A stretch of DNA of 64,000 bases from Chloroflexota bacterium (GCA_016208315.1 JACQYF010000056.1:1-64000), one strand, 5' to 3'; counted from the first letter of the stretch, positions 25,602-34,015 are shown. Notes: generated by a model not told the origin, from the sequence alone. Program-made: numbers and translations.

Positions 25602-25913
25602 GTGGAATTGTGGTTGACGATCATAGCAGCGGGAGCGGTAACCTACGCGATTCGACTCTCGTTCATTGTGGCGCACGGTCGCATTGAGATGCCGCCGTGG
25701 TTCACGCGCGGCTTGAACTTTGTGCCCGTGGCCGTTTTGTCGGCAATTATTCTACCGGAACTGGTATCTCAAAACGGTGTTGTGAATTTATCGCTTGGCA
25801 ACCCGCGTCTGGTCGCCGGGATTGTCGCCATGCTGATTGCCTGGATGACGAAAAATATCTGGTTGACGATTGCCGTGGGGATGATCGCGCTGTTCGTATT
25901 GCAGACGACCTGA
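25602..25913 (+). CDS. azlD: AzlD family small subunit of the amino acid exporter
   Basis: A 103-residue protein with four hydrophobic helices and the AzlD pattern (TYAIRLSFIV.. near the N-terminus, FVPVAVLSAIILPEL in the middle). It starts with GTG at 25602, with AGAGGATTAG upstream. It forms the exporter with AzlC. Confidence 0.88.
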   Translation: MELWLTIIAAGAVTYAIRLSFIVAHGRIEMPPWFTRGLNFVPVAVLSAIILPELVSQNGVVNLSLGNPRLVAGIVAMLIAWMTKNIWLTIAVGMIALFVLQTT

Positions 25914-26023
25914 GGTCGCGCCGGGGCTATCCGTGTCGCCCCAAAGTGAATATAATAGGACTGTGTTCATCGCCGCGCACCGCAATTTGGTGGGTGGCGA
26001 ATTTGTTCTTTCAAGGAGGCACT

Positions 26024-26713
26024 TTGTTCGACAAGCGACTTGCGCATACATTGATCTTGATGGCGATCGTTTCGTTCGCGGCTGGCTGCGCGCCGACGCA
26101 GACCGCCGCGCCGATCGCGACACGGACCGTCTTACCACCTGCGCCAATACCGACCCTCGCCGCGACGGCAGTCCCTCCCGCGCAAGCGCCCACGGTCGCG
26201 CCGACGACTGCCGCGCAACTAACATTACCGCAGCCGGATTGCAGCCAAGGCGTCACGCCCGCGCAGACCGAAGGGCCGTATTACAAAGCCAACACGCCTG
26301 AGCGCGCTTCGCTGCTCGAGCCGGGAATGGCGGGAACCAAAATCGTCGTGACCGGCTACGTCCTCACTCGCAATTGCAGGCCCATTGCGCGGGCGTGGTT
26401 GGATTTCTGGCAGGCCGACGACAAGGGCGAGTACGACAATCGCGGCTATTCGCTGCGCGGCCACCTGTTCACGGACGCGGACGGCCGTTATACGCTCGAA
26501 ACGATTCTGCCGGGCCTATATCCTGGGCGCACGCGCCACATTCACGTCAAGGTTCAGGCGCCCAACCAACCTATCGTGACGACGCAGCTTTACTTTCCGG
26601 AAGTACAGCAAAATAACCGCGATGGCATCTACAAAACCAAGCTGCTCGTGACTTGGCAAGATGTGTCCGGCGCGAAAGTAGCGCTCTACAACTTTGTCTT
26701 GAATGTGAACTAG
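26024..26713 (+). CDS. Intradiol ring-cleavage dioxygenase-like lipoprotein
   Basis: A 229-residue exported protein. The TTG at 26024 is the start because AAGGAGG lies 4-5 nt upstream and the lipobox FAAGC then falls at residue ~21. After a Pro/Ala/Thr linker comes the dioxygenase beta-sandwich: EGPYY (~86, first Tyr ligand), a Tyr in the REL loop, and RTRHIHVKV (~171-179, the two His ligands of the ferric ion). Most intradiol dioxygenases are cytoplasmic; secreted members with this small size are known and open catechols outside the cell. A TATAAT lies at 25951-25956 but its -35 is poor. Confidence 0.85.
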   Translation: MFDKRLAHTLILMAIVSFAAGCAPTQTAAPIATRTVLPPAPIPTLAATAVPPAQAPTVAPTTAAQLTLPQPDCSQGVTPAQTEGPYYKANTPERASLLEPGMAGTKIVVTGYVLTRNCRPIARAWLDFWQADDKGEYDNRGYSLRGHLFTDADGRYTLETILPGLYPGRTRHIHVKVQAPNQPIVTTQLYFPEVQQNNRDGIYKTKLLVTWQDVSGAKVALYNFVLNVN

Positions 26714-26730
26714 AGAGAGATGTATTCGGA

Positions 26731-27549
26731 ATGACGTTGAATCAAACGTTGAGGGAATTGCAGGGCAAGTTTTCCGATCAAGACCGGAAAATGCCGGCGC
26801 TATTTGTCGGGCACGGCAACCCGATGAACGCGCTCGAAGACAACGAATTCAGCCGTGCGTGGGCCCAAGTCGGCCGGTCGCTGCCCAAGCCGAACGCGAT
26901 CCTATGCGTCTCGGCGCACTGGGAAACGGCCGGCACTTTGGTCACCGGTATGGACAAGCCGAAAACGATTCACGATTTTGGCGGCTTTCCGCCCGATTTG
27001 TACGCGATGGAATACCCCGCGCCCGGTTCGCCGGAACTCGCGCGGCTCACCCAAGAGACGGTCCAAGTCCCCGTGCGCTTGGATCAAAGTTGGGGACTCG
27101 ACCATGGAACGTGGTCGGTCTTGTGCCGCATGTTTCCATCGGCGGACATTCCCGTCATCCAATTGAGCTTGGATCGAACGCAATCGCCCGATTTCCACTA
27201 CGATCTCGGCAAAGAACTGCGCGCGCTGCGAAACAAGGGTGTCCTGATCGTCGGCAGCGGAAACATCGTCCACAATCTGCGCGTGGTCAATTTCCAAGAG
27301 GACAAGCCGTACGATTGGGCCGTCGAGTTCGACGAAACTGCCAAGCAGTTGATTTCGGCTGGCGATCACCAGTCGCTCGTCGGCTATCAGAAACTGGGCC
27401 AAGCCGCGCGCCTGGCGATACCGACGAATGAGCATTACTTGCCCTTGCTCTACATCCTCGCGCTCCAAGACCCGCAAGAGCAAATCCGCTTCTTCGCCGA
27501 CCGCGTCACGCTCGGCTCGATCTCAATGCGCTCCGTGCTCATTTCCTGA
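26731..27549 (+). CDS. LigB-family dioxygenase (4,5-DOPA dioxygenase / YgiD-like)
   Basis: A 272-residue cytoplasmic enzyme of the class III extradiol dioxygenases. FVGHGNPMNAL (~27) and SAHWET (~59) carry the metal-binding histidines, DHGTWSVL (~122) the third conserved His, and GSGNIVHNLR (~173) the catalytic segment. Bacterial YgiD homologues cleave L-DOPA. It follows the secreted intradiol-like gene by 17 bp; together they suggest catechol or lignin-type aromatic turnover. A second ring-cleaving enzyme beside an exported one is notable. Confidence 0.9.
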   Translation: MTLNQTLRELQGKFSDQDRKMPALFVGHGNPMNALEDNEFSRAWAQVGRSLPKPNAILCVSAHWETAGTLVTGMDKPKTIHDFGGFPPDLYAMEYPAPGSPELARLTQETVQVPVRLDQSWGLDHGTWSVLCRMFPSADIPVIQLSLDRTQSPDFHYDLGKELRALRNKGVLIVGSGNIVHNLRVVNFQEDKPYDWAVEFDETAKQLISAGDHQSLVGYQKLGQAARLAIPTNEHYLPLLYILALQDPQEQIRFFADRVTLGSISMRSVLIS

Positions 27550-27559
27550 GCCGATTTAT

Positions 27560-27575
27560 CCGCGAATCTTCGCGG
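27560..27575. terminator. Small hairpin between convergent genes
   Basis: CCGCGA-ATCT-TCGCGG (6-bp stem) followed by CTTT, between the LigB-family gene and the end of arsM. Weak as a terminator; part of a wider family of CGCGAATC repeats also seen at 43455-43580. Confidence 0.4.
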
Positions 27576-27583
27576 CTTTCGCG

Positions 27584-28339
27584 TTACGGCTTGCGCGCGG
27601 TGATGATCGCCGAGAACGGGACATGCACGGGTATCAGCGACAGTCCCGCGTCGAACTTGCCCTTCGGCTCGACCCTGACATCCGCGAAACCTGCTTGCTG
27701 CAAGCCGCGCGCGTAATCGCGCATGTCGAGCGCGCCGGCCACGCACGCGCCCCACGCTTCCATGGACGACTGCACAATCGCGGGCAGTTCGCCGTTCGTC
27801 ACGATATCCGAAATCGAAATCCGCCCGCCGGAGCGCAGCGCGCGATACATGTCGCGAAACACCTGCGGCTTGTCAGGCGAGAGGTTGATGACGCAGTTCG
27901 AGATGATCACGTCGGCTTCGCCGTCGGCGACCGGCAGATGCTCGATGTAGCCCTCGCGGAATTCGACGTTCGTGACGCCCAACCGCGTCGCATTGCCGCG
28001 CGCCTTGGCAAGCATTTCGGGCGTCATGTCCACGCCGATCACGCGCCCGGTTGCGCCCACGCGCTGCGCGGCATAAAAGCAGTCCAGGCCGCCACCAGAT
28101 CCCAGGTCAACGACCGTTTCGCCGGGCTGCAAACTCGCGATCGTGATCGGATCGCCGCAGCCGAGCGAAAAGTTGGCGATGTCTTCAGGCACCGCGTTCG
28201 CCAGTTGATTGGAGTACATCGAGTTAAAATCACAGTCGCACGCGCTCGGGCCGCAACAACTCGACGACTTGCGGGCGAGTTTGCCGTAATGCTCGCGCAC
28301 CGAACTGCGAATTTCGTCTGGGGCAATAATGTTTGACAT
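27584..28339 (-). CDS. arsM: Arsenite S-adenosylmethionine methyltransferase
   Basis: A 251-residue enzyme that methylates trivalent arsenic. The SAM site is VVDLGSGGGLDCF (~82-94). The arsenic-binding cysteines are visible: a Cys-rich N-terminal stretch SSSCCGPSACDCD (~26-38), ISNCVINL (~153) and AWGACVAGAL (~205). The ATG at 28339 was chosen for AGGAGAAC upstream and because homology to the family starts there; the frame is open further into the preceding gene. It is the last gene of an arsR-methyltransferase-arsM operon. Confidence 0.92.
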   Translation of the reverse strand: MSNIIAPDEIRSSVREHYGKLARKSSSCCGPSACDCDFNSMYSNQLANAVPEDIANFSLGCGDPITIASLQPGETVVDLGSGGGLDCFYAAQRVGATGRVIGVDMTPEMLAKARGNATRLGVTNVEFREGYIEHLPVADGEADVIISNCVINLSPDKPQVFRDMYRALRSGGRISISDIVTNGELPAIVQSSMEAWGACVAGALDMRDYARGLQQAGFADVRVEPKGKFDAGLSLIPVHVPFSAIITARKP

Positions 28340-28362
28340 TTGGGTTCTCCTATGTGTTGGTT

Positions 28363-28977
28363 TTATTTTTCGCCGCTGGCAACAAAGATGCTGACATTGG
28401 CGTGTTCGCTTCCGCAACTCGAATCCGCGCAACAATTCGCGCCGACGCAATCCACGACGACGTTTCTCAAGCCCGCATGCTCGAACCAGCGCCGCACGTC
28501 CTCGCGCCTGAATCCCATCCACCGGTCGTACTGTTCCGTCCGCAGGAATTCGAACGTGTGCTCATCCAAATCGGTGATGACTAGTTTGCCGCCGGGCTTG
28601 ACGGTGCGCGCCATCTCGCCGATCGCCGCGGCGGGATTCTCGACGTGATGCAAGTACATGTTGGCAAACGCGTAATCTACCGCCGCCGAAGTAATCGGCA
28701 GATGATCTTCGCCGCCCAAGCGGCAATCAATTCCGTCGAATCGTTTCCGTAATTCGGCTAGCATGGCTTCCGAATGATCTACTGCGATGACATTCAAGCC
28801 GCGCTCGCGCAGCCCTTCGGCGATAAAGCCGGTACCCGCGCCAATATCGGCAGCCGACTCGCCAGCGCGCACGCCGGCAACCGCATACGCTTCATCGCGC
28901 ACCTCTTTTGAAAAGAACGATGTACGCATCTGATCCCATTGGTTAGCCACTTTGTCGAAATACGCTTTGCTGCTCAC
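28363..28977 (-). CDS. Class I SAM-dependent methyltransferase with Cys-rich tail
   Basis: A 204-residue enzyme from the GTG at 28977, which has GGAGG 7 nt upstream; an ATG at 29028 would add 17 residues. The SAM motif ADIGAGTGFIAEGL lies at ~43 and LVITDLDEHTFEFL at ~131. The C-terminus holds GANCCADSSCGS, a cluster of cysteines that could bind arsenic or another thiophilic metal. It lies between arsR and arsM on the same strand. The substrate is unknown; the operon context and the cysteines suggest a role with arsenic. Confidence 0.82.
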   Translation of the reverse strand: MSSKAYFDKVANQWDQMRTSFFSKEVRDEAYAVAGVRAGESAADIGAGTGFIAEGLRERGLNVIAVDHSEAMLAELRKRFDGIDCRLGGEDHLPITSAAVDYAFANMYLHHVENPAAAIGEMARTVKPGGKLVITDLDEHTFEFLRTEQYDRWMGFRREDVRRWFEHAGLRNVVVDCVGANCCADSSCGSEHANVSIFVASGEK

Positions 28978-29044
28978 TGCAATGCCTCCGCGGTTTAAAT
29001 ATTGATGGTTGTCTATGGATTGGCGCAAAAAAAAGAGAAGGCTG

Positions 29045-29365
29045 CTACTTGTCCGCCTCGGTGATCTTTACGATTTCCTGCGTCGCCTTTTGTTCCGGCG
29101 CAAAAGTCGTCATGATTTGTCCGCAGCAGACGACGACCATATCTTGATTCAGCGTGTAGAATGTTTGCCGGCCCGCGTGCCGTACCTTAACCAGTCCCGC
29201 CTCGCGCAAGATGGCGAGATGATGCGACACGGTCGGCTGCGCGACGTTCGTCTTGGCGACAATGTCGTTCACGCTAATCCATTCGCAGCAGCACAATCGC
29301 ATGATCTTTTGGCGAGTTTGGTCCGCCAACGCTTTGGCAAAATCCACCGGGGTTGTTCGCGACAT
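29045..29365 (-). CDS. arsR: ArsR/SmtB family metal(loid)-responsive repressor
   Basis: A 106-residue winged-helix repressor. The sequence LCCCEWISVNDIV corresponds to the ELCVCDL metal-binding box of ArsR in the first helix of the DNA-binding region, and VAQPTVSHHLAILREAGLV is the recognition helix. A further CC pair (VVVCCGQ) lies near residue 80. It should release DNA when As(III) or a similar ion binds the cysteines. It is divergent from the EamA gene, and two ATAGA-N6-TCTAT boxes lie in the shared control region, so it probably controls both directions. Confidence 0.93.
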   Translation of the reverse strand: MSRTTPVDFAKALADQTRQKIMRLCCCEWISVNDIVAKTNVAQPTVSHHLAILREAGLVKVRHAGRQTFYTLNQDMVVVCCGQIMTTFAPEQKATQEIVKITEADK

Positions 29366-29381
29366 ATAGATAATCTTCTAT
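29366..29381. promoter_or_regulatory. Putative ArsR operator 1 (ATAGA-N6-TCTAT)
   Basis: A perfect 5-bp inverted repeat with 6-bp spacer, immediately upstream of the arsR start codon and downstream of its -10 box, where a bound repressor would block the transcript. Confidence 0.65.
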
Positions 29382-29387
29382 GGCTTT

Positions 29388-29415
29388 ATTATATAGATAT
29401 TTGTCTATTTGTCAA
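29388..29415 (-). promoter_or_regulatory. arsR promoter
   Basis: On the minus strand: TTGACA (29415-29410), 16 bp, TATAAT (29393-29388). Operator 2 fills the spacer. Confidence 0.75.
29393..29408. promoter_or_regulatory. Putative ArsR operator 2 (ATAGA-N6-TCTAT)
   Basis: The second copy of the inverted repeat, 27 bp from the first. It lies in the spacer of the arsR promoter and covers the -35 box of the divergent eamA promoter, so one repressor could close both promoters. Confidence 0.65.
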
Positions 29416-29429
29416 GTCCTTGATATAAT
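29401..29429 (+). promoter_or_regulatory. Promoter of the EamA transporter gene
   Basis: TTGTCT (29401-29406), 17 bp, TATAAT (29424-29429). Its -35 overlaps operator 2. Confidence 0.7.
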
Positions 29430-29459
29430 GCCGGTCATTGTAGCCATGATGGAGAAGGG

Positions 29460-30383
29460 ATGTCGTCTGAAACCTTGAACCGCGCGCAAGCGCTGGCCGC
29501 CGCGGTGTTTTGGGGCGCGTCGTTTGTCGCCACCAAAGCGGCGCTGCGCGAAATTCACCCCGTAACGTTGATCGTCCTTCGTTTTGGTTTGGGCGTCCTC
29601 GTGCTCGCCTTCGCCGTCTGGCGCATGGGCATCTTTCGCAAGGTCACGCGCCGCGACCTCGTCACGCTTGCTGTTCTCGGCGCGATCAGCATTACGATCC
29701 ATCAGGGGCTGCAAGCGACCGGCCTGGAATTCACGTCGGCGAGCAGCATGGCGTGGCTCGTCGCGCTCAGCCCGGTATTCACCGCCATCCTCGCGCTGCT
29801 CTTGCTCTCCGAGCCATTTGGCGCGATCAAAATCCTCGGCCTGGCGATTGCGTTCGCGGGCGCGGTGCTTGTAGTGACCAAAGGCACGTTCTCGTCCGAA
29901 ACATTGCGGCTGCCGAGCACGACCGGCGATCTATTGGCGACCGCGAGCGCGCTGAATTGGGCGATCTTCTCCGTCGCCAGCAAGCCGATGCTGAAACGTC
30001 TGCCGCCGACGCTGATGATGGCCTACGTCATGTTTATCGGGTGGCTTTTGACTTTGCCGTTCTTCGCGATGGGACAAAACTGGAACGAGATCCCTCGATT
30101 GACGATAGACGGTTGGCTGGCGATTGGCTTTCTCGGAATCTTTTGTTCGGGGCTGGCCTACATTTTTTGGTACGCGGCCCTCTCGAATATCGAGGCATCG
30201 CAAGTGGCGGCATTCATCTACATCGAGCCGCTGGTTACGGTCGTCGTCGCGGCGGTTCTCCTCGGCGAGCCGATCACAATTATCACGTTGCTCGGGGGCG
30301 TCACGATTCTGGTTGGCGTGTACCTCGTGAACAAGCCGATAGCGCGGCCGGCGATGAGCGAGGTGCGGATTGCCGGCGATTAG
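29460..30383 (+). CDS. EamA/DMT family transporter
   Basis: A 307-residue membrane protein with ten hydrophobic helices in two EamA repeats: WGASFVATKAAL in the first helix pair and NWAIFSVASKPML at the start of the second repeat. DMT transporters export amino acids or metabolites. Because its promoter overlaps an ArsR box, it may be induced with the arsenic operon and export a methylated or organic arsenic compound; that link is inference. Its end overlaps the next gene by 14 nt. Confidence 0.9.
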   Translation: MSSETLNRAQALAAAVFWGASFVATKAALREIHPVTLIVLRFGLGVLVLAFAVWRMGIFRKVTRRDLVTLAVLGAISITIHQGLQATGLEFTSASSMAWLVALSPVFTAILALLLLSEPFGAIKILGLAIAFAGAVLVVTKGTFSSETLRLPSTTGDLLATASALNWAIFSVASKPMLKRLPPTLMMAYVMFIGWLLTLPFFAMGQNWNEIPRLTIDGWLAIGFLGIFCSGLAYIFWYAALSNIEASQVAAFIYIEPLVTVVVAAVLLGEPITIITLLGGVTILVGVYLVNKPIARPAMSEVRIAGD

Positions 30384-31245
30384 GTTCTCACCGCTTGGTT
30401 ACGTTCGTTCCTTCATCGCCGATACGCGGGCCGCGCTCACACGCGTCATTCGCGACCGGGCCGCGCTCGCCGCGATCCTGCTTTTTCTCCTGCCGTGGTG
30501 GTCGCTCATTTTTCTGCGCGACGATACCGGCTGGCTCGAGTCGTTAGGCGAGATCGTCGCCGTGATGTTTTTGTTTTGGTGGATGTCGCGGTCCGGGAGC
30601 GCGCCCGCGCCCGAGGTCAAGCGTCCGATGTCCGAGACCTTTTTCGCGATCGCGCTGGCCTTTTTGTGGGTCGAGTGGCGCGCGGCGATTTGCAGCGGCA
30701 GTCTGTTCTTTTTACCCGCCGGCTTTAACTGCTTTAGCGATTTTGGCTTTGCCGTGCTGCCCAAACTGTTCGACGCGGTCGTTTTTCCGTTTCTGATCTT
30801 GTTTGTCGTGGGCTATGGTTGGCGCGCGCAGGGCGTGAGTCTGAATCTGCGCGCCTGGTGGATCGCGCTGCCGGTTTTATTGGCGATCGTCGCGTTCGGA
30901 TTCTACCGGCACCAAACGGAACCATGGCAATTCGTGCAAAGGATCGGCGATTATTTTGTTGGCGCGGGACTGCCGGAAGAGTTCCTGTTTCGCGCGGTCT
31001 TGCTGACACGGCTGGAAGCGTGGTGGCGAAGCCCCGGTTGGGCGCTCTTTGGGGCCAGCGCGATTTTTGGCTTGTCGCATCTGGCGATCAACTATCTCGT
31101 CTTTACCAACCGCGATTGGCGGGAAACGTGGATCGTGCTCCTGACCTTTCAAATGGGCTTTGGGTATGCGTTCGCGTTCGCGTACCAGCGCACGCGCAAC
31201 ATCTGGCCCATCGCCGTCCTGCACTCGATAGTGGATGCGCTGTGA
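30370..31245 (+). CDS. CPBP family intramembrane metalloprotease
   Basis: A 291-residue membrane protein with about eight helices. The active-site motifs are intact: LPEEFLFRAVLL (EExxxR, ~201-212), FGLSHLAINY (His, ~236) and IAVLHSIVDAL (second His, near the end). CPBP (Rce1-like) proteases cut near prenylated C-termini or act in bacteriocin immunity; the target here is unknown. The start is a TTG at 30370 inside the eamA end; an internal start further in is possible. Confidence 0.85.
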   Translation: MPAIRFSPLGYVRSFIADTRAALTRVIRDRAALAAILLFLLPWWSLIFLRDDTGWLESLGEIVAVMFLFWWMSRSGSAPAPEVKRPMSETFFAIALAFLWVEWRAAICSGSLFFLPAGFNCFSDFGFAVLPKLFDAVVFPFLILFVVGYGWRAQGVSLNLRAWWIALPVLLAIVAFGFYRHQTEPWQFVQRIGDYFVGAGLPEEFLFRAVLLTRLEAWWRSPGWALFGASAIFGLSHLAINYLVFTNRDWRETWIVLLTFQMGFGYAFAFAYQRTRNIWPIAVLHSIVDAL

Positions 31246-31748
31246 GCACCAAGCTCAATTCCATGCGCCTGCTCGAAGCGCACAAGATTCCGTACATCGC
31301 GAAAACTTACGATGCGTCTTGCGAGTTTCACTCGGCGACCGAGGCCGCGCAACTGATCGGCGCGCCGGTCGCATCGGTCTACAAGACGCTCGTCGTCCTG
31401 CGCGAGCCGCCGAAAAAAGGCAAGCCGATTCTCGTGATGATCGCGTCAGATCGTGAGCTCGATCTGAAACTGCTCGCCAAATCGCTCGGCGAAAAAAAGC
31501 TGCAAATGGCAACCCAACGTGAAGCCGAGTCGCTGACCGGGCTTCAAGTCGGCGGGATCAGCGCGCTCGCGCTCCTCAATCGCGGCTTTGAGATTTGTAT
31601 TGACGAACCGGCGCTCGCGCTCGACCAAATTCACATCAGCGCCGGCCAGCGCGGTGTAGATTTACAGCTTTCGTCCAAAGACCTGATCGCGCTGACGAAC
31701 GCCAAGCCCGTGCGCGCCACAATCCAAAATCCAAATTCTGAAAGCTGA
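31242..31748 (+). CDS. ybaK: YbaK/EbsC family aminoacyl-tRNA deacylase (Cys-tRNA(Pro) deacylase-like)
   Basis: A 168-residue trans-editing enzyme. The YbaK fold is shown by YKTLVVLRE (with the substrate-binding Lys at ~45), MIASDRELDLKLLAKSLGEKKLQMA, and LTGLQVGGISALAL near 100. It hydrolyses mischarged Cys-tRNA(Pro) in the well-studied members. The GTG at 31242 overlaps the CPBP stop (GTGA). The final residues (IQNPNSES) come from short AATCCAAA repeats, so the C-terminus is repeat-derived. Confidence 0.9.
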   Translation: MSTKLNSMRLLEAHKIPYIAKTYDASCEFHSATEAAQLIGAPVASVYKTLVVLREPPKKGKPILVMIASDRELDLKLLAKSLGEKKLQMATQREAESLTGLQVGGISALALLNRGFEICIDEPALALDQIHISAGQRGVDLQLSSKDLIALTNAKPVRATIQNPNSES

Positions 31749-31772
31749 CATCTGAAATTCCCTGGGGGTTAC

Positions 31773-32801
31773 ATGAAAGCGCTCGCCATCTACGAGCACG
31801 GCGGAATTGACAAGCTCCAGATCGTGGATCTACCCAAGCCGGTGATCGGGCCGGACGACGTTTTGATCGCCGTCAAGGCGACGGCGCTCAACCGGCTCGA
31901 CTTGTTCGTGCGGAACGGTTCGCCGGCCTTGAAACTGCCGATGCCGCATATTCCCGGTTCGGACGGCGCGGGCATTATCGCCGAAATCGGCGCGAATGTG
32001 AGAGGGCTACAAGTCGGGCAGCCCGTGACGATCAACCCGGGCCTCTCGTGCGGTCGCTGCGATTTCTGTTTGGCCGGCGAGCAGAGTCTCTGCGGCGAAT
32101 TCAAAATCCTGGGCGAGCACGTTACCGGCGCGGCGGCAGAATTCGTCTGTGTCCCGGCAGTGAACGTCTTGCCGATACCGAACGGTTTCTCTTTCGAACT
32201 TGCCGCGGCCGCGCCGCTGGTATTCCTCACGGCCTGGCGCGCGCTTATTTCGCGCGCGCGCTTGCGCGCTGGCGAAGACGTGCTCGTAATCGGCGCGGGC
32301 GCAGGCACGGCGACGGCCGCCATTCAGATTGCCAAGTATGCCGGCGCACGCGTCTTTGCTACCTCCTCGAGCGACGAGAAATTGCAAATGGCAAAGGAAA
32401 TCGGCGCGGACGAGCTCATCAACTACAAGACGCAAGAGTGGGACCGCGAACTTTTCGTCCAGACCGGCAAGCGCGGCGTGGATGTGGTATTCGAATCGGT
32501 TGGCGCGGCGACGTGGCTCAAGTCCATTCGTTCGCTCAAGCGCGGCGGGCGCGTGGTCGTCATCGGCGCGACGACGGGGCCGCATCCCCAGGAAGAACTC
32601 GCGTACATCTTTTGGAAGCAGATTGACATCCTCGGCTCCACGATGTCGAGTCAGAGCGAATTTCGTGACGTAATGAAACTTGTGCTGAGTGGGAAATTGA
32701 AACCGGTGATTGACAGTGTCTTTCCGCTCGAACGCGCCCGCGACGCGCACGCGCGCTTGGAAAGCGGCGAGCAGTTTGGCAAGATTGTGATGACCGTTTG
32801 A
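31773..32801 (+). CDS. Zinc-dependent MDR alcohol dehydrogenase
   Basis: A 342-residue medium-chain dehydrogenase. The domain order is GroES-like (residues 1-~130) then Rossmann (VLVIGAGAGTATAAIQIAK ~168-186). The structural zinc site has its four cysteines CGRCDFCLAGEQSLC (~93-107). PGSDGAGIIAEIG (~62) is the ADH signature; the catalytic Cys of the usual GHE motif position is replaced (LNRLDLFVRNG), so catalytic zinc is uncertain and the enzyme may be quinone-oxidoreductase-like. Substrate unknown. CCTGGGGGTTAC precedes the ATG. Confidence 0.88.
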   Translation: MKALAIYEHGGIDKLQIVDLPKPVIGPDDVLIAVKATALNRLDLFVRNGSPALKLPMPHIPGSDGAGIIAEIGANVRGLQVGQPVTINPGLSCGRCDFCLAGEQSLCGEFKILGEHVTGAAAEFVCVPAVNVLPIPNGFSFELAAAAPLVFLTAWRALISRARLRAGEDVLVIGAGAGTATAAIQIAKYAGARVFATSSSDEKLQMAKEIGADELINYKTQEWDRELFVQTGKRGVDVVFESVGAATWLKSIRSLKRGGRVVVIGATTGPHPQEELAYIFWKQIDILGSTMSSQSEFRDVMKLVLSGKLKPVIDSVFPLERARDAHARLESGEQFGKIVMTV

Positions 32802-32860
32802 GTGTGGGAGTATGGGCGTGTGGGGGTGTCGGAGTCCCCCATACTCCCACACTCCCATAC
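32802..32860. repeat. GTGTGGGA octamer array with inverted half
   Basis: GTGTGGGAGTATGGGC... (32802-32836) is followed by its inverted half CCCCCATACTCCCACACTCC (32836-32855). Period 8. It begins at the dehydrogenase stop codon and can form a long stem. Confidence 0.9.
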
Positions 32861-32876
32861 CCAAGAATGTGAGATT

Positions 32877-33221
32877 ATGCAGACGATAGTCACCTTCGTC
32901 CCCGACCTCATGTTCGGGACACGCATTGAAGATACGGCGAAACACCTGGGTTATCGGATCGAGTCCTTGAGCGCGACGGATGATCCCGATGCGGTAATGG
33001 CGCGCCTGTCGCCCGCGCTGGTCGTCGTCGCGCTGGACGCGGCGGGTTGGGAGCGGACGATCGCGGCGGCGAAGAGGGCGGGGGCGCGGGTGCTCGCGTT
33101 CGGGTCACATAAGAACGTGGAGTTGTTGCGGGCCGCGAAAGCGGCGGGCGCGGACGAGGTTGTCGCGCGTTCGCGGATGGCTGCGGAAATGCCGAACCTG
33201 CTGCAGTCGCTATCAAAGTGA
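32877..33221 (+). CDS. Small Rossmann-like / receiver-like protein, function unknown
   Basis: A 114-residue protein with alternating beta strands and helices (IVTFVPDLMFG, ALVVVALDAAG, ARVLAFGSHK, ADEVVARSRM) as in a CheY-like fold, but the phosphorylated Asp position after the third strand and the conserved Lys are not convincing. It could be a non-phosphorylated pseudo-receiver. It overlaps the next gene by four bases (GTGA), so the two probably act together. Confidence 0.65.
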   Translation: MQTIVTFVPDLMFGTRIEDTAKHLGYRIESLSATDDPDAVMARLSPALVVVALDAAGWERTIAAAKRAGARVLAFGSHKNVELLRAAKAAGADEVVARSRMAAEMPNLLQSLSK

Positions 33222-34015
33222 ATAAAATACGCGGAATGAGAATAGACGATACATTTGAATGTGGCGCGTCGCCGTACTGGGTGCGCTTTGCGACCGGCCA
33301 CGCCGACATGGAGCACGAGCCGCGGCTCTTTTGTTTCGTGCTCGAGGGCGCAGAAGAGGGCCTGCTGTCCGATGCGGAGATTGACGATCATCGCACGGTG
33401 CCGCGGCACAAGCTGCCGTGGGTGCCGCCGCTGCGGATGACCGTCCGAGCGCGGATGAGCCACAGCGCGGGCGAGATGTTGGGCACGGCGGGCTTTGGCT
33501 TTTGGAACGATCCGTTCGATTGGGTCGGCAACGTGCAGGTCCCGCCGAATGCGCTATGGTTCTTTTACGCATCGCCGCAAAGCGACATGGCGTTTGCGCC
33601 GGGCGTACGCGGGCACGGCTGGAAGGCCGCGACGCTGAACGCGGGACGCGCCGACAAGTTGACGATGGCGCTCGGCAATTTCGTCTTTCGCCTGCCAGGA
33701 ATGAGCAAGCTCGTTTTCAGTCTCGCGCAGACGCGCATTAACGCGCACGAGCAGGTGTTGGACGATGTCGCACTCCCCGAATGGCACACGTATCGGATTG
33801 ACTGGCTGGCGCGTGAGGCGCGTTTCTTTGTAGACGACGCCGAGGTGTTGCGCGCGCCGAATCCGCCGAACGTGCCTCTGGGTTTCGTCGCATGGATAGA
33901 CAACAACCTCGCGGTGATGGGCCCGGGCCGGGAGTTCGCCTTCGGTCGCATGGCGATCCCGCAGAAGCAGTGGATGGAACTGAGCCGCGTGACCATCGAG
34001 GCGATTGGAATCTAG
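33218..34015 (+). CDS. Beta-sandwich protein (concanavalin-like), function unknown
   Basis: A 265-residue protein rich in beta strands, Trp and aromatic residues (WNDPFDWVGN, ALWFFYASP, FVAWIDNNLAVMGPG). The closing pattern HTYRIDWLAREARFFVDDAEVLR is typical of a GH16/LamG-like jelly roll, where it forms the concave sheet. No catalytic ExDxE motif is seen, so it may only bind a ligand. It has no signal peptide. The start is the GTG at 33218 overlapping the previous stop; an in-frame ATG at 33236 is the alternative. Confidence 0.65.
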   Translation: MNKIRGMRIDDTFECGASPYWVRFATGHADMEHEPRLFCFVLEGAEEGLLSDAEIDDHRTVPRHKLPWVPPLRMTVRARMSHSAGEMLGTAGFGFWNDPFDWVGNVQVPPNALWFFYASPQSDMAFAPGVRGHGWKAATLNAGRADKLTMALGNFVFRLPGMSKLVFSLAQTRINAHEQVLDDVALPEWHTYRIDWLAREARFFVDDAEVLRAPNPPNVPLGFVAWIDNNLAVMGPGREFAFGRMAIPQKQWMELSRVTIEAIGI

